Position numbers and translations under genes: made by a program. Below, piece after piece: positions 15,414-24,093 of a DNA stretch of 64,000 nt. The stretch lies in assembly GCF_027497995.1 (NCBI RefSeq), contig NZ_JAODBT010000002.1, positions 620,001 to 684,000 on the forward strand, given 5' to 3'. The stretch comes from Stenotrophomonas sp. Iso1 (GTDB taxonomy: Bacteria > Pseudomonadota > Gammaproteobacteria > Xanthomonadales > Xanthomonadaceae). How positions within the stretch are numbered: the first letter of the stretch is position 1; each line of letters opens with the position of its first letter. Below the pieces are notes generated by a model, which saw only the letters and a program-made list of their open reading frames with translations, searched no databases and was not told the DNA's origin.

Positions 15414-17078
15414 TCAGGCTTCGGTCAGCAACTTGCGAGCGGCTGCGCGGGCTTCTTTGCTGACCTCGGCGCCGCCGAGCATGCGGGCCAGCTCTTCTTC
15501 GCGGCCCTTGGCGTCAAGCAGTTCCACGGCGCTTTGGGTCATGCCCTCCACCGGGGCCTTGCTGACCCGGTAGTGCGAGTGGCCCTTGGAGGCGACCTGC
15601 GGCAGGTGGGTGACGCAGAGCACCTGGCGGCGTTCACCGAGGGCGCGCAGCTTCTTGCCGACGATGTCGGCGATGGCGCCGCCGATGCCCGAATCCACTT
15701 CGTCGAACACCATGGTTGGCACCGCATCCAGCCCAAGGGCGGCTACTTCGATGGCCAGCGAGATGCGTGACAGCTCACCGCCCGAAGCAACCTTGCGCAG
15801 GGCGCGCGGCGGCTGGCCGGCATTGGCGGCAACCAGAAATTCGACCCGCTCGGCGCCATTGGGGTCCGGGCGCAGCTGTGCTTGCGGCTCCAGTGCGATC
15901 AGGAACTGGCCGCCGCCCATGCCCAGCTCGCCGATCAGCGCGGTGGTGGTTTCTGAAAGGGCTTTGGCGGCGGTTTCGCGACTTTGGCTCAGTTGGGCGG
16001 CCTGGGCCTGCCAGTGGCTGGCAGCCTTATCGATTTCGCCGGCCAGCTTGGCCAGTCGCTCGTCGGCGCCACGCAGCTGTTCCAGCTCGGTTTCGATACG
16101 GTCGCGGGCGCTGGCGAGCTCCTCCATCGGTACGCGGTGTTTGCGTGCCAGGTCATGCAGGCGGCCAAGGCGGCGCTCGATTTCCTCGAAGGCGTCCGGG
16201 TCGCTGTCCAGGTCGTCCTGTACGCGGTCCAACTGCGCCAGTGCTTCATCCAACTGAATGCTGGCAGCGTCGAGCATGTTGTCGACCTCGCCCAGACGGC
16301 TGTCGTGCTGGCTGACGCGCGCAAGTTCGTTGCGTACCTGCTGCAACAGGGAGAGCAGGGACGGGGAGTCGTCGCCATTGAGCAGGCCGCCCGCGCGCTG
16401 GCAGGCTTCGATCAAGGCAGTGGAATGGGCCTGGCGGCGGTGGCTGCTGGCGAGGTTGGCGATGGCGGCCGGCTCCAGTTCCTCGCGCTGCAGTTCACCT
16501 TGTTGATGTTCAAGGAAGCCGATGCGGTCCGAGACGTCACCTTGCTGGGACAGCGCGTCGCGCTCGTCCAGCAGGGCCTGCCACGTGACAGCCGCGGCGC
16601 GCACGGCAGCACGTTCGGCGTCGTTGCGGGCAAAGGCATCCAGTAGCGACAGCTGGCTAGGGCGTGAAAGCAACGCCTGCTGGTCGTGTTGGCCGTGGAT
16701 TTCGACCAGGAAGGCTGCCAGCTCGGACAGCTGCGATACCGGCACCGGGCGGCCATTGATGAAGGCGCGTGAGCCACCGTCCGCTCGGATCACCCGGCGC
16801 AGCTGGCATTGGTCTTCATCGTCGAGCTCGTTGTCGCGCAGCCATTGACGGGCGGGCATGTCGGCCTCGAGGCTGAATTCGGCAGATAGCTCGGCGCGGC
16901 TGGCGCCGTGGCGGACCACACCTGAATCGGCACGCAAGCCGGACAGAAAGCCAAGCGCGTCAACCATGAGCGATTTACCCGCCCCGGTTTCACCCGAAAC
17001 AACGGTCATGCCCGGCCCAAACTCCAGCTCGGTGGCACGGACAACGGCAAAATCCTTGATCGAAAGATGTTTGAGCAT
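15414..17078 (-). CDS. recN: DNA repair protein RecN
   Basis: A 554-residue SMC-like ATPase of double-strand break repair. Walker A is GETGAGKSLMVDAL (about residues 30-43); Q-loop and long coiled-coil arms follow (about 155-365, e.g. EEIERRLGRLHDLARKHRVP). The C-terminal half carries the signature VASGGELSRISLAIE and the Walker B MVFDEVDSGIGG. Length is normal. It is read away from grpE; the 183 bases between them hold the grpE promoter. I saw no LexA box. Confidence 0.97.
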   Translation of the reverse strand: MLKHLSIKDFAVVRATELEFGPGMTVVSGETGAGKSLMVDALGFLSGLRADSGVVRHGASRAELSAEFSLEADMPARQWLRDNELDDEDQCQLRRVIRADGGSRAFINGRPVPVSQLSELAAFLVEIHGQHDQQALLSRPSQLSLLDAFARNDAERAAVRAAAVTWQALLDERDALSQQGDVSDRIGFLEHQQGELQREELEPAAIANLASSHRRQAHSTALIEACQRAGGLLNGDDSPSLLSLLQQVRNELARVSQHDSRLGEVDNMLDAASIQLDEALAQLDRVQDDLDSDPDAFEEIERRLGRLHDLARKHRVPMEELASARDRIETELEQLRGADERLAKLAGEIDKAASHWQAQAAQLSQSRETAAKALSETTTALIGELGMGGGQFLIALEPQAQLRPDPNGAERVEFLVAANAGQPPRALRKVASGGELSRISLAIEVAALGLDAVPTMVFDEVDSGIGGAIADIVGKKLRALGERRQVLCVTHLPQVASKGHSHYRVSKAPVEGMTQSAVELLDAKGREEELARMLGGAEVSKEARAAARKLLTEA

Positions 17079-17191
17079 GGCTGGCAGCTAGTGGGGCCGG
17101 GCAAAGCTAGCATGTGCGCCGGGCAGGTCAATGCAGAAGGTGCTAGCCGGCGCAGGATAGCGACGCACTGTCTCAAAGGATGAGCCAAAAC

Positions 17192-17218
17192 CTTGAAACC
17201 GGCGGCAACGCCCACATA
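17192..17218 (+). promoter_or_regulatory. Sigma-32-type heat-shock promoter of grpE
   Basis: CTTGAAA at 17192-17198 and CCCACATA at 17211-17218, spacer 12 bases. This is close to the RpoH consensus (CTTGAAA and CCCCATnT). It lies about 45 bases before the grpE ATG. No CIRCE inverted repeat is seen around it. Confidence 0.75.
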
Positions 17219-17261
17219 CGGGGCGGGGTAGGCGGGCAGAACCTCCGCCAGGGAACCGGAA

Positions 17262-17777
17262 ATGAACCAAGATCACCTCGAAACCAATCTTGAAACCGGT
17301 GCTGATGGCGCGTTGCCCGATCAGCACGAAGCGCAGATCCAAGCCCTGCGCGCCGAGCTGGAGCAGGTCAAGGCGGACGCACTGCGCGAGCGCGCCGACC
17401 TGGAAAACCAGCGCCGTCGTGTGGCCCGTGATGTCGACCAGGCCCGCAAGTTCGCCAACGAGAAGCTGCTGGGCGAGCTGCTGCCGGTGTTCGACAGCCT
17501 GGATGCTGGCCTCGCTGCCGCTGGCACGGAGCCTAATCCGCTACGCGAAGGCATGGAGTTGACCTACAAACAGCTGCTGAAAGTGGCCGCCGACAACGGT
17601 TTGGTCCTGCTGAACCCGGTGGGCGAGGCCTTCAACCCGGAACACCACCAGGCCATCAGCCAGGTTGACGCCAATGGCGCGGCCCCCGGCAGCGTGGTCC
17701 AGGTGTTCCAGAAGGGCTACCTGCTCAACGAGCGCCTGCTACGGCCGGCGCTGGTAGTGGTGGCCCGGGTCGACTGA
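17262..17777 (+). CDS. grpE: Nucleotide exchange factor GrpE
   Basis: A 171-residue co-chaperone that releases ADP from DnaK. It has an N-terminal coiled coil (about residues 22-75, [40 protein letters not shown]). The C-terminal beta domain carries the signature [12 protein letters not shown] and [20 protein letters not shown]. It follows a sigma-32-like promoter and precedes dnaK by about 140 bases, which contain a second such promoter. The hrcA gene found upstream of grpE in Xanthomonas campestris is missing. Confidence 0.97.
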   Translation: MNQDHLETNLETGADGALPDQHEAQIQALRAELEQVKADALRERADLENQRRRVARDVDQARKFANEKLLGELLPVFDSLDAGLAAAGTEPNPLREGMELTYKQLLKVAADNGLVLLNPVGEAFNPEHHQAISQVDANGAAPGSVVQVFQKGYLLNERLLRPALVVVARVD

Positions 17778-17839
17778 CCCATCTGGCTGGCCGCTGGTTA
17801 AACGGCGCCGGCCAACAGCAATCAGTGTTCCGGGGATGG

Positions 17840-17868
17840 CTTGAATGTCACCGCGCCGCCCCCCACAT
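17840..17868 (+). promoter_or_regulatory. Sigma-32-type heat-shock promoter of dnaK
   Basis: CTTGAAT at 17840-17846 and CCCCACAT at 17861-17868, spacer 14 bases, about 50 bases before the dnaK ATG. It lies within an apparent 5' extension of the dnaK reading frame, so that extension is non-coding. Confidence 0.75.
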
Positions 17869-17918
17869 CCCATTCATCCCCGGCAACTGCCGGCACCAAA
17901 ATTCTTAGGAGTCCTCCC

Positions 17919-19841
17919 ATGGGCAAGATCATTGGTATCGACCTCGGCACCACCAACTCGTGCGTGGCGATCATGGACGGCGGCAAAGCCCGCGTCATCG
18001 AAAACTCGGAGGGCGACCGCACCACGCCTTCCATCGTCGCCTACACCAAGGACGGCGAAGTGTTGGTGGGTGCCTCGGCCAAGCGCCAGGCAGTCACCAA
18101 CCCGAAGAACACCTTCTACGCAGTGAAGCGCCTGATCGGCCGCAAGTTCACTGACGCCGAAGTGCAGAAAGACATCGCGCACGTGCCGTACGGCATCCTG
18201 GCCCATGACAACGGCGACGCCTGGGTACAGACCAGCGACGACAAGAAGATGGCGCCGCAGGAAATTTCCGCGCGCGTGCTGGAAAAGATGAAGAAGACCG
18301 CCGAAGATTTCCTCGGTGAGAAGGTCACCGAAGCGGTCATCACCGTGCCGGCCTACTTCAACGACAGTCAGCGCCAGGCGACCAAGGACGCTGGCCGCAT
18401 TGCGGGCCTGGACGTCAAGCGCATCATCAACGAGCCGACCGCGGCTGCGCTGGCTTATGGCCTGGATAAGGGTGACAACAAGGATCGCAAGATCGTTGTG
18501 TACGACCTGGGCGGCGGTACCTTCGACGTGTCGATCATCGAGATCGCCAACGTTGACGGTGAGAAGCAGTTTGAAGTGCTGGCCACCAACGGCGACACCT
18601 TCCTGGGCGGCGAAGATTTCGACAACCGCGTCATCGAATACCTGGTTGATGAGTTCAACAAGGACCAGGGCATCGACCTGCGCAAGGATCCGTTGGCGCT
18701 GCAGCGCCTGAAGGATGCTGCTGAGCGCGCCAAGATCGAGTTGTCGACCGCACAGCAGACCGAAGTGAATCTGCCGTACGTCACCGCTGATGCGTCGGGC
18801 CCGAAGCACCTGAACATCAAGCTGACCCGCGCCAAGCTGGAAGCACTGGTGGAAGAGCTGATCAAGCGCTCGATCGAGCCGTGCCGCATTGCGTTGAACG
18901 ACGCCGGTCTGCGCACCAGCGACATCAGCGAAGTGATCCTGGTCGGTGGCCAGACCCGCATGCCGAAGGTTCAGCAGGCCGTGACCGAGTTCTTCGGCAA
19001 GGAACCGCGCAAGGACGTCAACCCGGACGAAGCTGTGGCACTGGGTGCTGCGATCCAGGGCGGCGTGCTGGGCGGTGACGTCAAGGATGTGCTGCTGCTG
19101 GACGTGACCCCGCTGTCGCTGGGTATCGAAACCATGGGCGGTGTGTTCACCAAGATCATCGAGAAGAACACCACCATCCCGACCAAGGCGTCGCAGACGT
19201 TCTCGACCGCTGAAGACAACCAGTCGGCGGTGACCGTGCACGTGCTCCAGGGTGAGCGCGAGCAGGCCCGTTACAACAAGTCGCTGGCCAAGTTCGACCT
19301 GTCCGGCATCGAGCCGGCACCGCGCGGCATGCCGCAGGTTGAGGTGTCCTTCGACATCGACGCCAACGGCATCCTGCACGTGTCGGCCAAGGACAAGAAG
19401 ACCAACAAGGAACAGAAGGTCGAGATCAAGGCCGGTTCGGGTCTGTCCGAGGAGGAGATCGCACGCATGGTCGCCGACGCGGAAGCCAACCGCGAAGAAG
19501 ATAAGAAGTTCCAGGAGCTGGTGCAGACCCGCAACCAGGCCGATGGCTTGATCCACGCCACCCGCAGTGCCATCACTGAGCACGGCAGCAAGGTCGGTGG
19601 CGATGTGATCGGCAAGGTTGAAGCCGCGTTGGCAGACCTGGAAACGGCGATGAAGGGCGACGACAAGGCTCAGATCGAAGCCCGCGCCAAGGCGTTGGAA
19701 GAAGCCGGTCAGGCACTGTACGCCGCTGCTTCGGCAGGCGAGCAGGGCGGCGCGGCACCAGATGCCGCTGCTGCAAGCCAGGCAGCCGATGACGTGGTGG
19801 ATGCCGAGTTCACCGAGGTCAAGGACGACAAGAAGTCCTGA
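17919..19841 (+). CDS. dnaK: Chaperone DnaK (Hsp70)
   Basis: 640 residues from the ATG at 17919; AGGAG at 17907-17911 sits 7 bases upstream and the product then starts with the invariant [20 protein letters not shown]. Other Hsp70 signatures are [18 protein letters not shown] and [14 protein letters not shown]. The substrate-binding domain begins near [18 protein letters not shown]. The C-terminal lid ends with a disordered Ala-rich stretch and acidic tail ([13 protein letters not shown]). It folds proteins with DnaJ and GrpE. A long hairpin separates it from dnaJ. Confidence 0.99.
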   Translation: MGKIIGIDLGTTNSCVAIMDGGKARVIENSEGDRTTPSIVAYTKDGEVLVGASAKRQAVTNPKNTFYAVKRLIGRKFTDAEVQKDIAHVPYGILAHDNGDAWVQTSDDKKMAPQEISARVLEKMKKTAEDFLGEKVTEAVITVPAYFNDSQRQATKDAGRIAGLDVKRIINEPTAAALAYGLDKGDNKDRKIVVYDLGGGTFDVSIIEIANVDGEKQFEVLATNGDTFLGGEDFDNRVIEYLVDEFNKDQGIDLRKDPLALQRLKDAAERAKIELSTAQQTEVNLPYVTADASGPKHLNIKLTRAKLEALVEELIKRSIEPCRIALNDAGLRTSDISEVILVGGQTRMPKVQQAVTEFFGKEPRKDVNPDEAVALGAAIQGGVLGGDVKDVLLLDVTPLSLGIETMGGVFTKIIEKNTTIPTKASQTFSTAEDNQSAVTVHVLQGEREQARYNKSLAKFDLSGIEPAPRGMPQVEVSFDIDANGILHVSAKDKKTNKEQKVEIKAGSGLSEEEIARMVADAEANREEDKKFQELVQTRNQADGLIHATRSAITEHGSKVGGDVIGKVEAALADLETAMKGDDKAQIEARAKALEEAGQALYAAASAGEQGGAAPDAAAASQAADDVVDAEFTEVKDDKKS

Positions 19842-19845
19842 TCAA

Positions 19846-19889
19846 ACAGGAAAACGGGGTGATGGTTTCGGCCATCGCCCCTTTCCTGT
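19846..19889 (+). terminator. Long hairpin between dnaK and dnaJ
   Basis: Nested stems acaggaaa/tttcctgt and ggggtgatgg/ccatcgcccc (one G-U) around the loop tttcgg. There is no U-run, so it is more likely a partial terminator or an mRNA stabiliser that sets the dnaK:dnaJ ratio than a full stop. Confidence 0.6.
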
Positions 19890-20008
19890 CCTGTAACACC
19901 TGGTCCTGACAAACGGGCAAGCCGACGTCGGGGCGCCCAGCAGAGGGGCGGAAGCGGTTCCGCTCCTTTGTTTTGACGAATCCCGAGCCACGGAACCCGA
20001 TTCCCGAA

Positions 20009-21139
20009 ATGAGCAAGCGCGACTATTACGAAGTACTGGGCGTAGCCCGCACCGCCACCGACGAGGAGCTGAAGAAGTCCTACCGTCGCTGCGCGATGAA
20101 GTTCCACCCGGATCGCAACCCGGGTGATGCTGGCGCCGAAGCCTCCTTCAAGGAGTGCAAGGAAGCCTACGAAACGCTGTCTGACGGCAACAAGCGGCGC
20201 ATGTACGACGCCCACGGCCACGCTGCGTTCGAGCACGGCATGGGCGGCGGCGGTGGCGGCCCGGGCGGCCCGGACATGAACGATATCTTTGGCGATATCT
20301 TCGGCAACATTTTTGGCGGTGGTGGCGGCGGTCCGCGCCAGCCGCGTCGCGGTGCCGACATCGGCTACGTGATGGAGCTGGATCTGGAAGAAGCGGTGGC
20401 CGGCGTCGAGCGTCGCATCGAAATCCCGACCTTGGCCGAGTGTGGCGACTGCGATGGCAGTGGCTCGGAAGACGGCAAGGTGGACACCTGCAACGTCTGC
20501 GGTGGTCGCGGCCAGGTGCGTGTGCAGCGCGGCATCTTCGCCATGCAGCAGGCTTGCCACAACTGTGACGGTCGCGGCCAGATTATCGCCAAGCCCTGTC
20601 ATACCTGCCACGGCAATGGCCGTGTCGAGGAAGACAAGGTGCTGTCGGTAAAAGTGCCGGCAGGCGTGGATACCGGTGATCGCATCCGTCTGCAGGGCGA
20701 GGGCGAAGCAGGCCCAGCGGGTACGCCCGCAGGTGATCTGTATGTGGAAGTGCGCGTGCGCGACCATCCCATCTTCACCCGTGATGGCGACGACCTGCAC
20801 TGCGAAGTGCCGATCCGCATTTCACAGGCGGCATTGGGCGATGCGATACGCGTGGGCACACTGGGCGGCGAGGCGGAAATCCGTATCCCGGCCGAAACCC
20901 AGACAGGCAAGCTGTTCCGTCTGCGAGGCAAGGGCGTCAAGTCGGTGCGCAGCCGTACCGAGGGTGATCTGTATTGCCGCATCGTGGTGGAAACGCCGGT
21001 TAACCTCACTGCCGACCAGCGCAAGTTGCTGGAGCAGTTCGAGGCAAGCTTCAGTGGTGACGATGCGCGCAAGCACTCGCCGAAATCAGCGACCTTCCTT
21101 GACGGCGTGAAGGGCTTCTGGGAACGCATGAAGTCCTGA
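20009..21139 (+). CDS. dnaJ: Chaperone DnaJ (Hsp40)
   Basis: 376 residues from the ATG at 20009 ([15 protein letters not shown]). The J domain covers residues 1-70 with the HPD motif in [11 protein letters not shown] Gly/Phe-rich linker follows (about 75-120). Four CxxCxGxG-type zinc repeats are visible ([36 protein letters not shown]; about 143-205). The C-terminal substrate-binding domains complete a type I DnaJ. It stimulates the DnaK ATPase and delivers substrates. A strong terminator follows. Confidence 0.98.
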   Translation: MSKRDYYEVLGVARTATDEELKKSYRRCAMKFHPDRNPGDAGAEASFKECKEAYETLSDGNKRRMYDAHGHAAFEHGMGGGGGGPGGPDMNDIFGDIFGNIFGGGGGGPRQPRRGADIGYVMELDLEEAVAGVERRIEIPTLAECGDCDGSGSEDGKVDTCNVCGGRGQVRVQRGIFAMQQACHNCDGRGQIIAKPCHTCHGNGRVEEDKVLSVKVPAGVDTGDRIRLQGEGEAGPAGTPAGDLYVEVRVRDHPIFTRDGDDLHCEVPIRISQAALGDAIRVGTLGGEAEIRIPAETQTGKLFRLRGKGVKSVRSRTEGDLYCRIVVETPVNLTADQRKLLEQFEASFSGDDARKHSPKSATFLDGVKGFWERMKS

Positions 21140-21222
21140 GTGAAACCGTAAGCGGAGCCGCGCTCCGTTGAGGCGTTATCGGCAGTGTTCCTGCCGCGCA
21201 TGGCTCGGCATTGCACCGTCGT

Positions 21223-21248
21223 AAAAACCGCAGCTCGCTGCGGTTTTT
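21223..21248 (+). terminator. Rho-independent terminator of the dnaK-dnaJ operon
   Basis: An 11-bp stem (aaaaaccgcag with ctgcggttttt), loop ctcg, followed by gcgtt. About 80 bases after dnaJ. Confidence 0.9.
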
Positions 21249-21325
21249 GCGTTGTGGCGTTCGGCATTGGTTGCGCGCGCAATCGACTACAGCCGCAGGC
21301 CAGTACGCGGACGTAGAATGCAGCC

Positions 21326-22234
21326 ATGAATGAAGTCGACCATAGCCATCTAGTGCACGGTCGCCGGCAACGCCCTGATGGGCCGCTGCCGGTAGACGTG
21401 ATTTCCGTCCAATCGCAATTGGTTTACGGTCACGCCGGCAACAGTGCAGCGGTGCCTCCATTGCGCGCGCTGGGCCTACGCGTGGCGGAAATTCCCACCA
21501 CCTTGTTGAGCAATGCGCCTTTCTACGCGACGTTGCGCGGGCGCGTGCTACCGGCAGATTGGTTTGCCGATCTGCTGTTAGGCACCCAAGAGCGCGGTCT
21601 ACCGCAGCGCGCCAAAATGCTGGTGTCCGGCTACTTCGGTAGCGTTGAAAACGGCACCGCGTTCGCCGATTGGCTGGACGAGGTACTGCCGCAATCGCCG
21701 GGCCTGCGTTACTGCCTGGATCCGGTAATCGGTGACACGCACACCGGTCCCTATGTCGAGCCGGGTCTGGAGCGCGTGTTCGCCGAGCGTCTGCTGCCGC
21801 ATGCGTGGTTGGTGACGCCCAATGCATTCGAGCTGGGCCGCCTCACCGGCATGCCGGCGCTGGAGCAGGAGGATGCCATCGCCGCTTCACGCAAGCTGCT
21901 TGAGCGCGGCCCGGAATGGGTGATTGCGCATTCGGTGTCCGGTGATCCGGGCGAGTTGGTGACGTTGGCGATTGGCCGTGAAGAAATCTGGCGCTGGACC
22001 TCGCCGCATCTGCCGGTGGATGTCGCCGGTACCGGTGATGTGCTGATGTCGCTGTTGGTGGCCTTCCTGATCAAAGGCCATACGTTCGAGGATTCAGTGG
22101 GGCGTGCCATTGCCGGTGTACACGCGGCGCTGGAGGTCACGCTCAGCGACGGCGTTGAAGAGTTCGATGTGCTGGCCGCAGTGCCGGCGGCGTTGGCGAC
22201 GCCGCATCGCTTCCGCGCTGAGCGGTTGGCGTGA
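21326..22234 (+). CDS. pdxY: Pyridoxal kinase PdxY
   Basis: 302 residues of the ribokinase-like PfkB/PdxK superfamily. It phosphorylates pyridoxal for the salvage of vitamin B6. Visible are the substrate-binding start VDVISVQSQLVYGHAGNSAA, the central CLDPVIGDTHTGPYVEPGL and the anion-hole motif DVAGTGDVLMSLLVAFLIKG, where GTGD includes the catalytic Asp. An N-terminal extension of about 20 residues precedes the fold, so the true start may be slightly downstream. It overlaps the next gene by 4 bases (GTGA). Confidence 0.93.
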   Translation: MNEVDHSHLVHGRRQRPDGPLPVDVISVQSQLVYGHAGNSAAVPPLRALGLRVAEIPTTLLSNAPFYATLRGRVLPADWFADLLLGTQERGLPQRAKMLVSGYFGSVENGTAFADWLDEVLPQSPGLRYCLDPVIGDTHTGPYVEPGLERVFAERLLPHAWLVTPNAFELGRLTGMPALEQEDAIAASRKLLERGPEWVIAHSVSGDPGELVTLAIGREEIWRWTSPHLPVDVAGTGDVLMSLLVAFLIKGHTFEDSVGRAIAGVHAALEVTLSDGVEEFDVLAAVPAALATPHRFRAERLA

Positions 22235-23358
22235 GCCCGCATCCTGCAACGCGCCCGCTGATCGGCATCGTGGGCAGTGGTGGTGCTTATGGGCGCTGGC
22301 TGCGTGCTTTTTTTGAGACACGCATGGGGTGGGAGGTCATCGGCCACGATCCGGTCGACCCTGAATCACAGACGCCGGAACAACTGCTTGAGCAGGCCGA
22401 TGTACTGCTGTTCTCGGCCCCCATCCGCTGCACGCCGGCACTGATACGTGACTACGTGCGGCAGTCGGCAGGGCGCGAGCGTGGGCGGCTATGGCTGGAT
22501 GTCACTTCAGTGAAGGCTGAGCCGGTGGCCGCGATGCTGGAATCGCAGGCATCGGTAGCGGGGCTGCACCCGATGACTGCGCCACCCAAGGCGCCAACGC
22601 TCAAGGGCCGGGTAATGGTGGTCTGCGAGGCGCGACTGGATGCGCATTGGCAGGTGTGGCTGGACGAACTGTGCATTGCCCTGCAGGCCGAGTGCGTGCG
22701 CGGCACTGCCGAGCACCACGACCGGGTAATGGCTTTGGTGCAGGCGATGGTGCACGCCACGCATCTGGCGCAGGCCGGCGTACTGCGTGAGTACGCGCCG
22801 TTGCTGGGCCAGTTGCAGGAGTTGATGCCGTACCGCTCGGCGGCGTTCGAACTGGATGCGGCCATCATCTCGCGCATCCTGACTTTGAACCCGGCCATCT
22901 ACGAAGACATCCAGTTCGGTAACCCGCATGCGGGCGAGGTGCTGGATCACCTGTTGGATCAGTTGGGCCGGCTGCGTGCCTTGCTGGCCGAAGGTGATGA
23001 CACCGCACGTGCAGCGTTCCGCCAGCAGTTCCTCAGTGACAACCGTGAGGCGCTGGGCGAACAGACATTGCGTGATGGCAACTACAGCTTTGAACGTGTG
23101 GGTTATCTGCTGGCCGATTTGACTGACCAACGCGCGATGAGCGTGCATCTGCCGGAAGATCGCCCGGGTTCATTGCGCGAGTTGCTGCACGTGTTCGAGC
23201 GCCACGGCATCAGCCTGGCTTCGATTCATTCCTCGCGCACGCCGACGGGTGAAGTGCATTTTCGCATGGGTTTCGTGCAGGCCTATGCGGCGGATGTGCT
23301 GGCGGCGGCTGCCGAAGAGATTGACCGCAGCGGTATTGGCCGCGTGCTGGGCCGCTGA
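22231..23358 (+). CDS. tyrA: Prephenate dehydrogenase with C-terminal ACT domain
   Basis: 375 residues starting with GTG that overlaps the pdxY stop. An N-terminal Rossmann fold has the dinucleotide motif GIVGSGGAYGRW (about residues 12-23). The catalytic region holds LHPMTAPPKAPTLKGRVMVV (the His of LHPM is the family's catalytic His). A helical dimerisation domain follows, then an ACT domain (about 300-370, DRPGSLRELLHVFERHGISL) that usually binds tyrosine or phenylalanine for feedback control. It converts prephenate to 4-hydroxyphenylpyruvate. It lacks a chorismate mutase domain. Confidence 0.88.
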   Translation: MSPHPATRPLIGIVGSGGAYGRWLRAFFETRMGWEVIGHDPVDPESQTPEQLLEQADVLLFSAPIRCTPALIRDYVRQSAGRERGRLWLDVTSVKAEPVAAMLESQASVAGLHPMTAPPKAPTLKGRVMVVCEARLDAHWQVWLDELCIALQAECVRGTAEHHDRVMALVQAMVHATHLAQAGVLREYAPLLGQLQELMPYRSAAFELDAAIISRILTLNPAIYEDIQFGNPHAGEVLDHLLDQLGRLRALLAEGDDTARAAFRQQFLSDNREALGEQTLRDGNYSFERVGYLLADLTDQRAMSVHLPEDRPGSLRELLHVFERHGISLASIHSSRTPTGEVHFRMGFVQAYAADVLAAAAEEIDRSGIGRVLGR

Positions 23359-23798
23359 AATTCCACGGCAGGGGTCACGCAAATGCGTGATCCTTGCGTC
23401 GTCTCGCAGAAGTAAAAACGCGTTCCAGCGTTTGTCGCACAGGAAGGCGAAGCGTATTCGGGAGGTGCAGGGTGTTGCGAACTTCATGCGCGTCCGGAAT
23501 GCCGCAGTGAACCAGTGCGACGAGTGCTGAGCACATCTCCCACTTCCCGCTCCCGGGTGCGCTGTTGCTTGCCAGCGTGCGGGAATGGGCGCGGCGAGTT
23601 TCGATGTGAGCGCGGCCCGACCACATCTCTCAACCGTCTCAATCCGTGAGATGTCGGTGTGTACTAATCCACAGGGGGTGTGGATGAGATGTTCACAACT
23701 ATGTGGATAATCGTCGGCAGGCCTTGGGGCACAAGGCTGTCAAGACAGTTGCCTAAATATTGACCAATACAGGGCCATATCGGCAAAGCCTATTCATC
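23359..23798. other. 440-base intergenic stretch without a gene
   Basis: No credible coding frame is seen. The left half is GC-rich with no clear structure. The right half carries a cluster of DnaA-box-like 9-mers (23665-23710), listed separately, and an AT-richer stretch (ttgcctaaatattgacc) around 23750-23765. Confidence 0.5.
23665..23710. promoter_or_regulatory. Cluster of three DnaA-box-like sites
   Basis: TAATCCACA at 23665-23673 (one mismatch to TTATCCACA), TGTGGATGA at 23679-23687 (reverse, one mismatch) and TGTGGATAA at 23702-23710 (reverse, perfect). The first two face each other 5 bases apart. No dnaA, dnaN or gidA gene is near, so this is not the chromosomal origin. It may be a DnaA-titrating or regulatory site. 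Confidence 0.5.
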
Positions 23799-23999
23799 TC
23801 AGGCGCGATACGGCTGGCTCAGCGACAACGTCACTTCGCCGTCCGCCGTGGAAAGACGGCCGCCTTCGCGCACCAGTGCACGGCCATCGGCCAACTCATA
23901 GCGCGTTGAATGTGCGGCGCCGCCGTCTTCATCCTTGAACTCAATGACGATCCAGCTTTCGCCATCGTCGGTGGTTGCGGGGAACTGTCGAAACGCCAT
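23799..23999 (-). CDS. Small conserved hypothetical protein
   Basis: A 66-residue product beginning MAFRQFPATTDDGESWIVIE. AGGAGG lies 7 bases before the ATG at 23999, so the longer frame starting at 24041 is rejected. The protein is a small all-beta domain (VIEFKD, STRYELADGRALV, VTLSLSQPY), rich in acidic residues and without membrane segment. I do not know a function. It is the gene downstream of the ABC exporter on the same strand (95-base gap) and might share its transcript. Confidence 0.7.
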   Translation of the reverse strand: MAFRQFPATTDDGESWIVIEFKDEDGGAAHSTRYELADGRALVREGGRLSTADGEVTLSLSQPYRA

Positions 24000-24093
24000 G
24001 GTTCTGCCTCCTGTACGGGAACGCGGTGCATGGCTGCGCACCGCTTGCCGAGCTTGCCGCCAGTGGCGTTATGCCGGTGTTACCAGCGCGTTC

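Noticed and set aside
17079-17261. CIRCE operator for HrcA
   Set aside because: No TTAGCACTC-N9-GAGTGCTAA or near match is present.
17874-19583. Long minus-strand open frame (569 codons) opposite dnaK
   Set aside because: It mirrors GC-rich codon structure of dnaK, has no ribosome site or known domain, and dnaK is certain.
23665-23710. Chromosomal origin of replication
   Set aside because: No dnaA, dnaN, rpmH or gidA neighbour and no AT-rich unwinding stretch; only the boxes are present.
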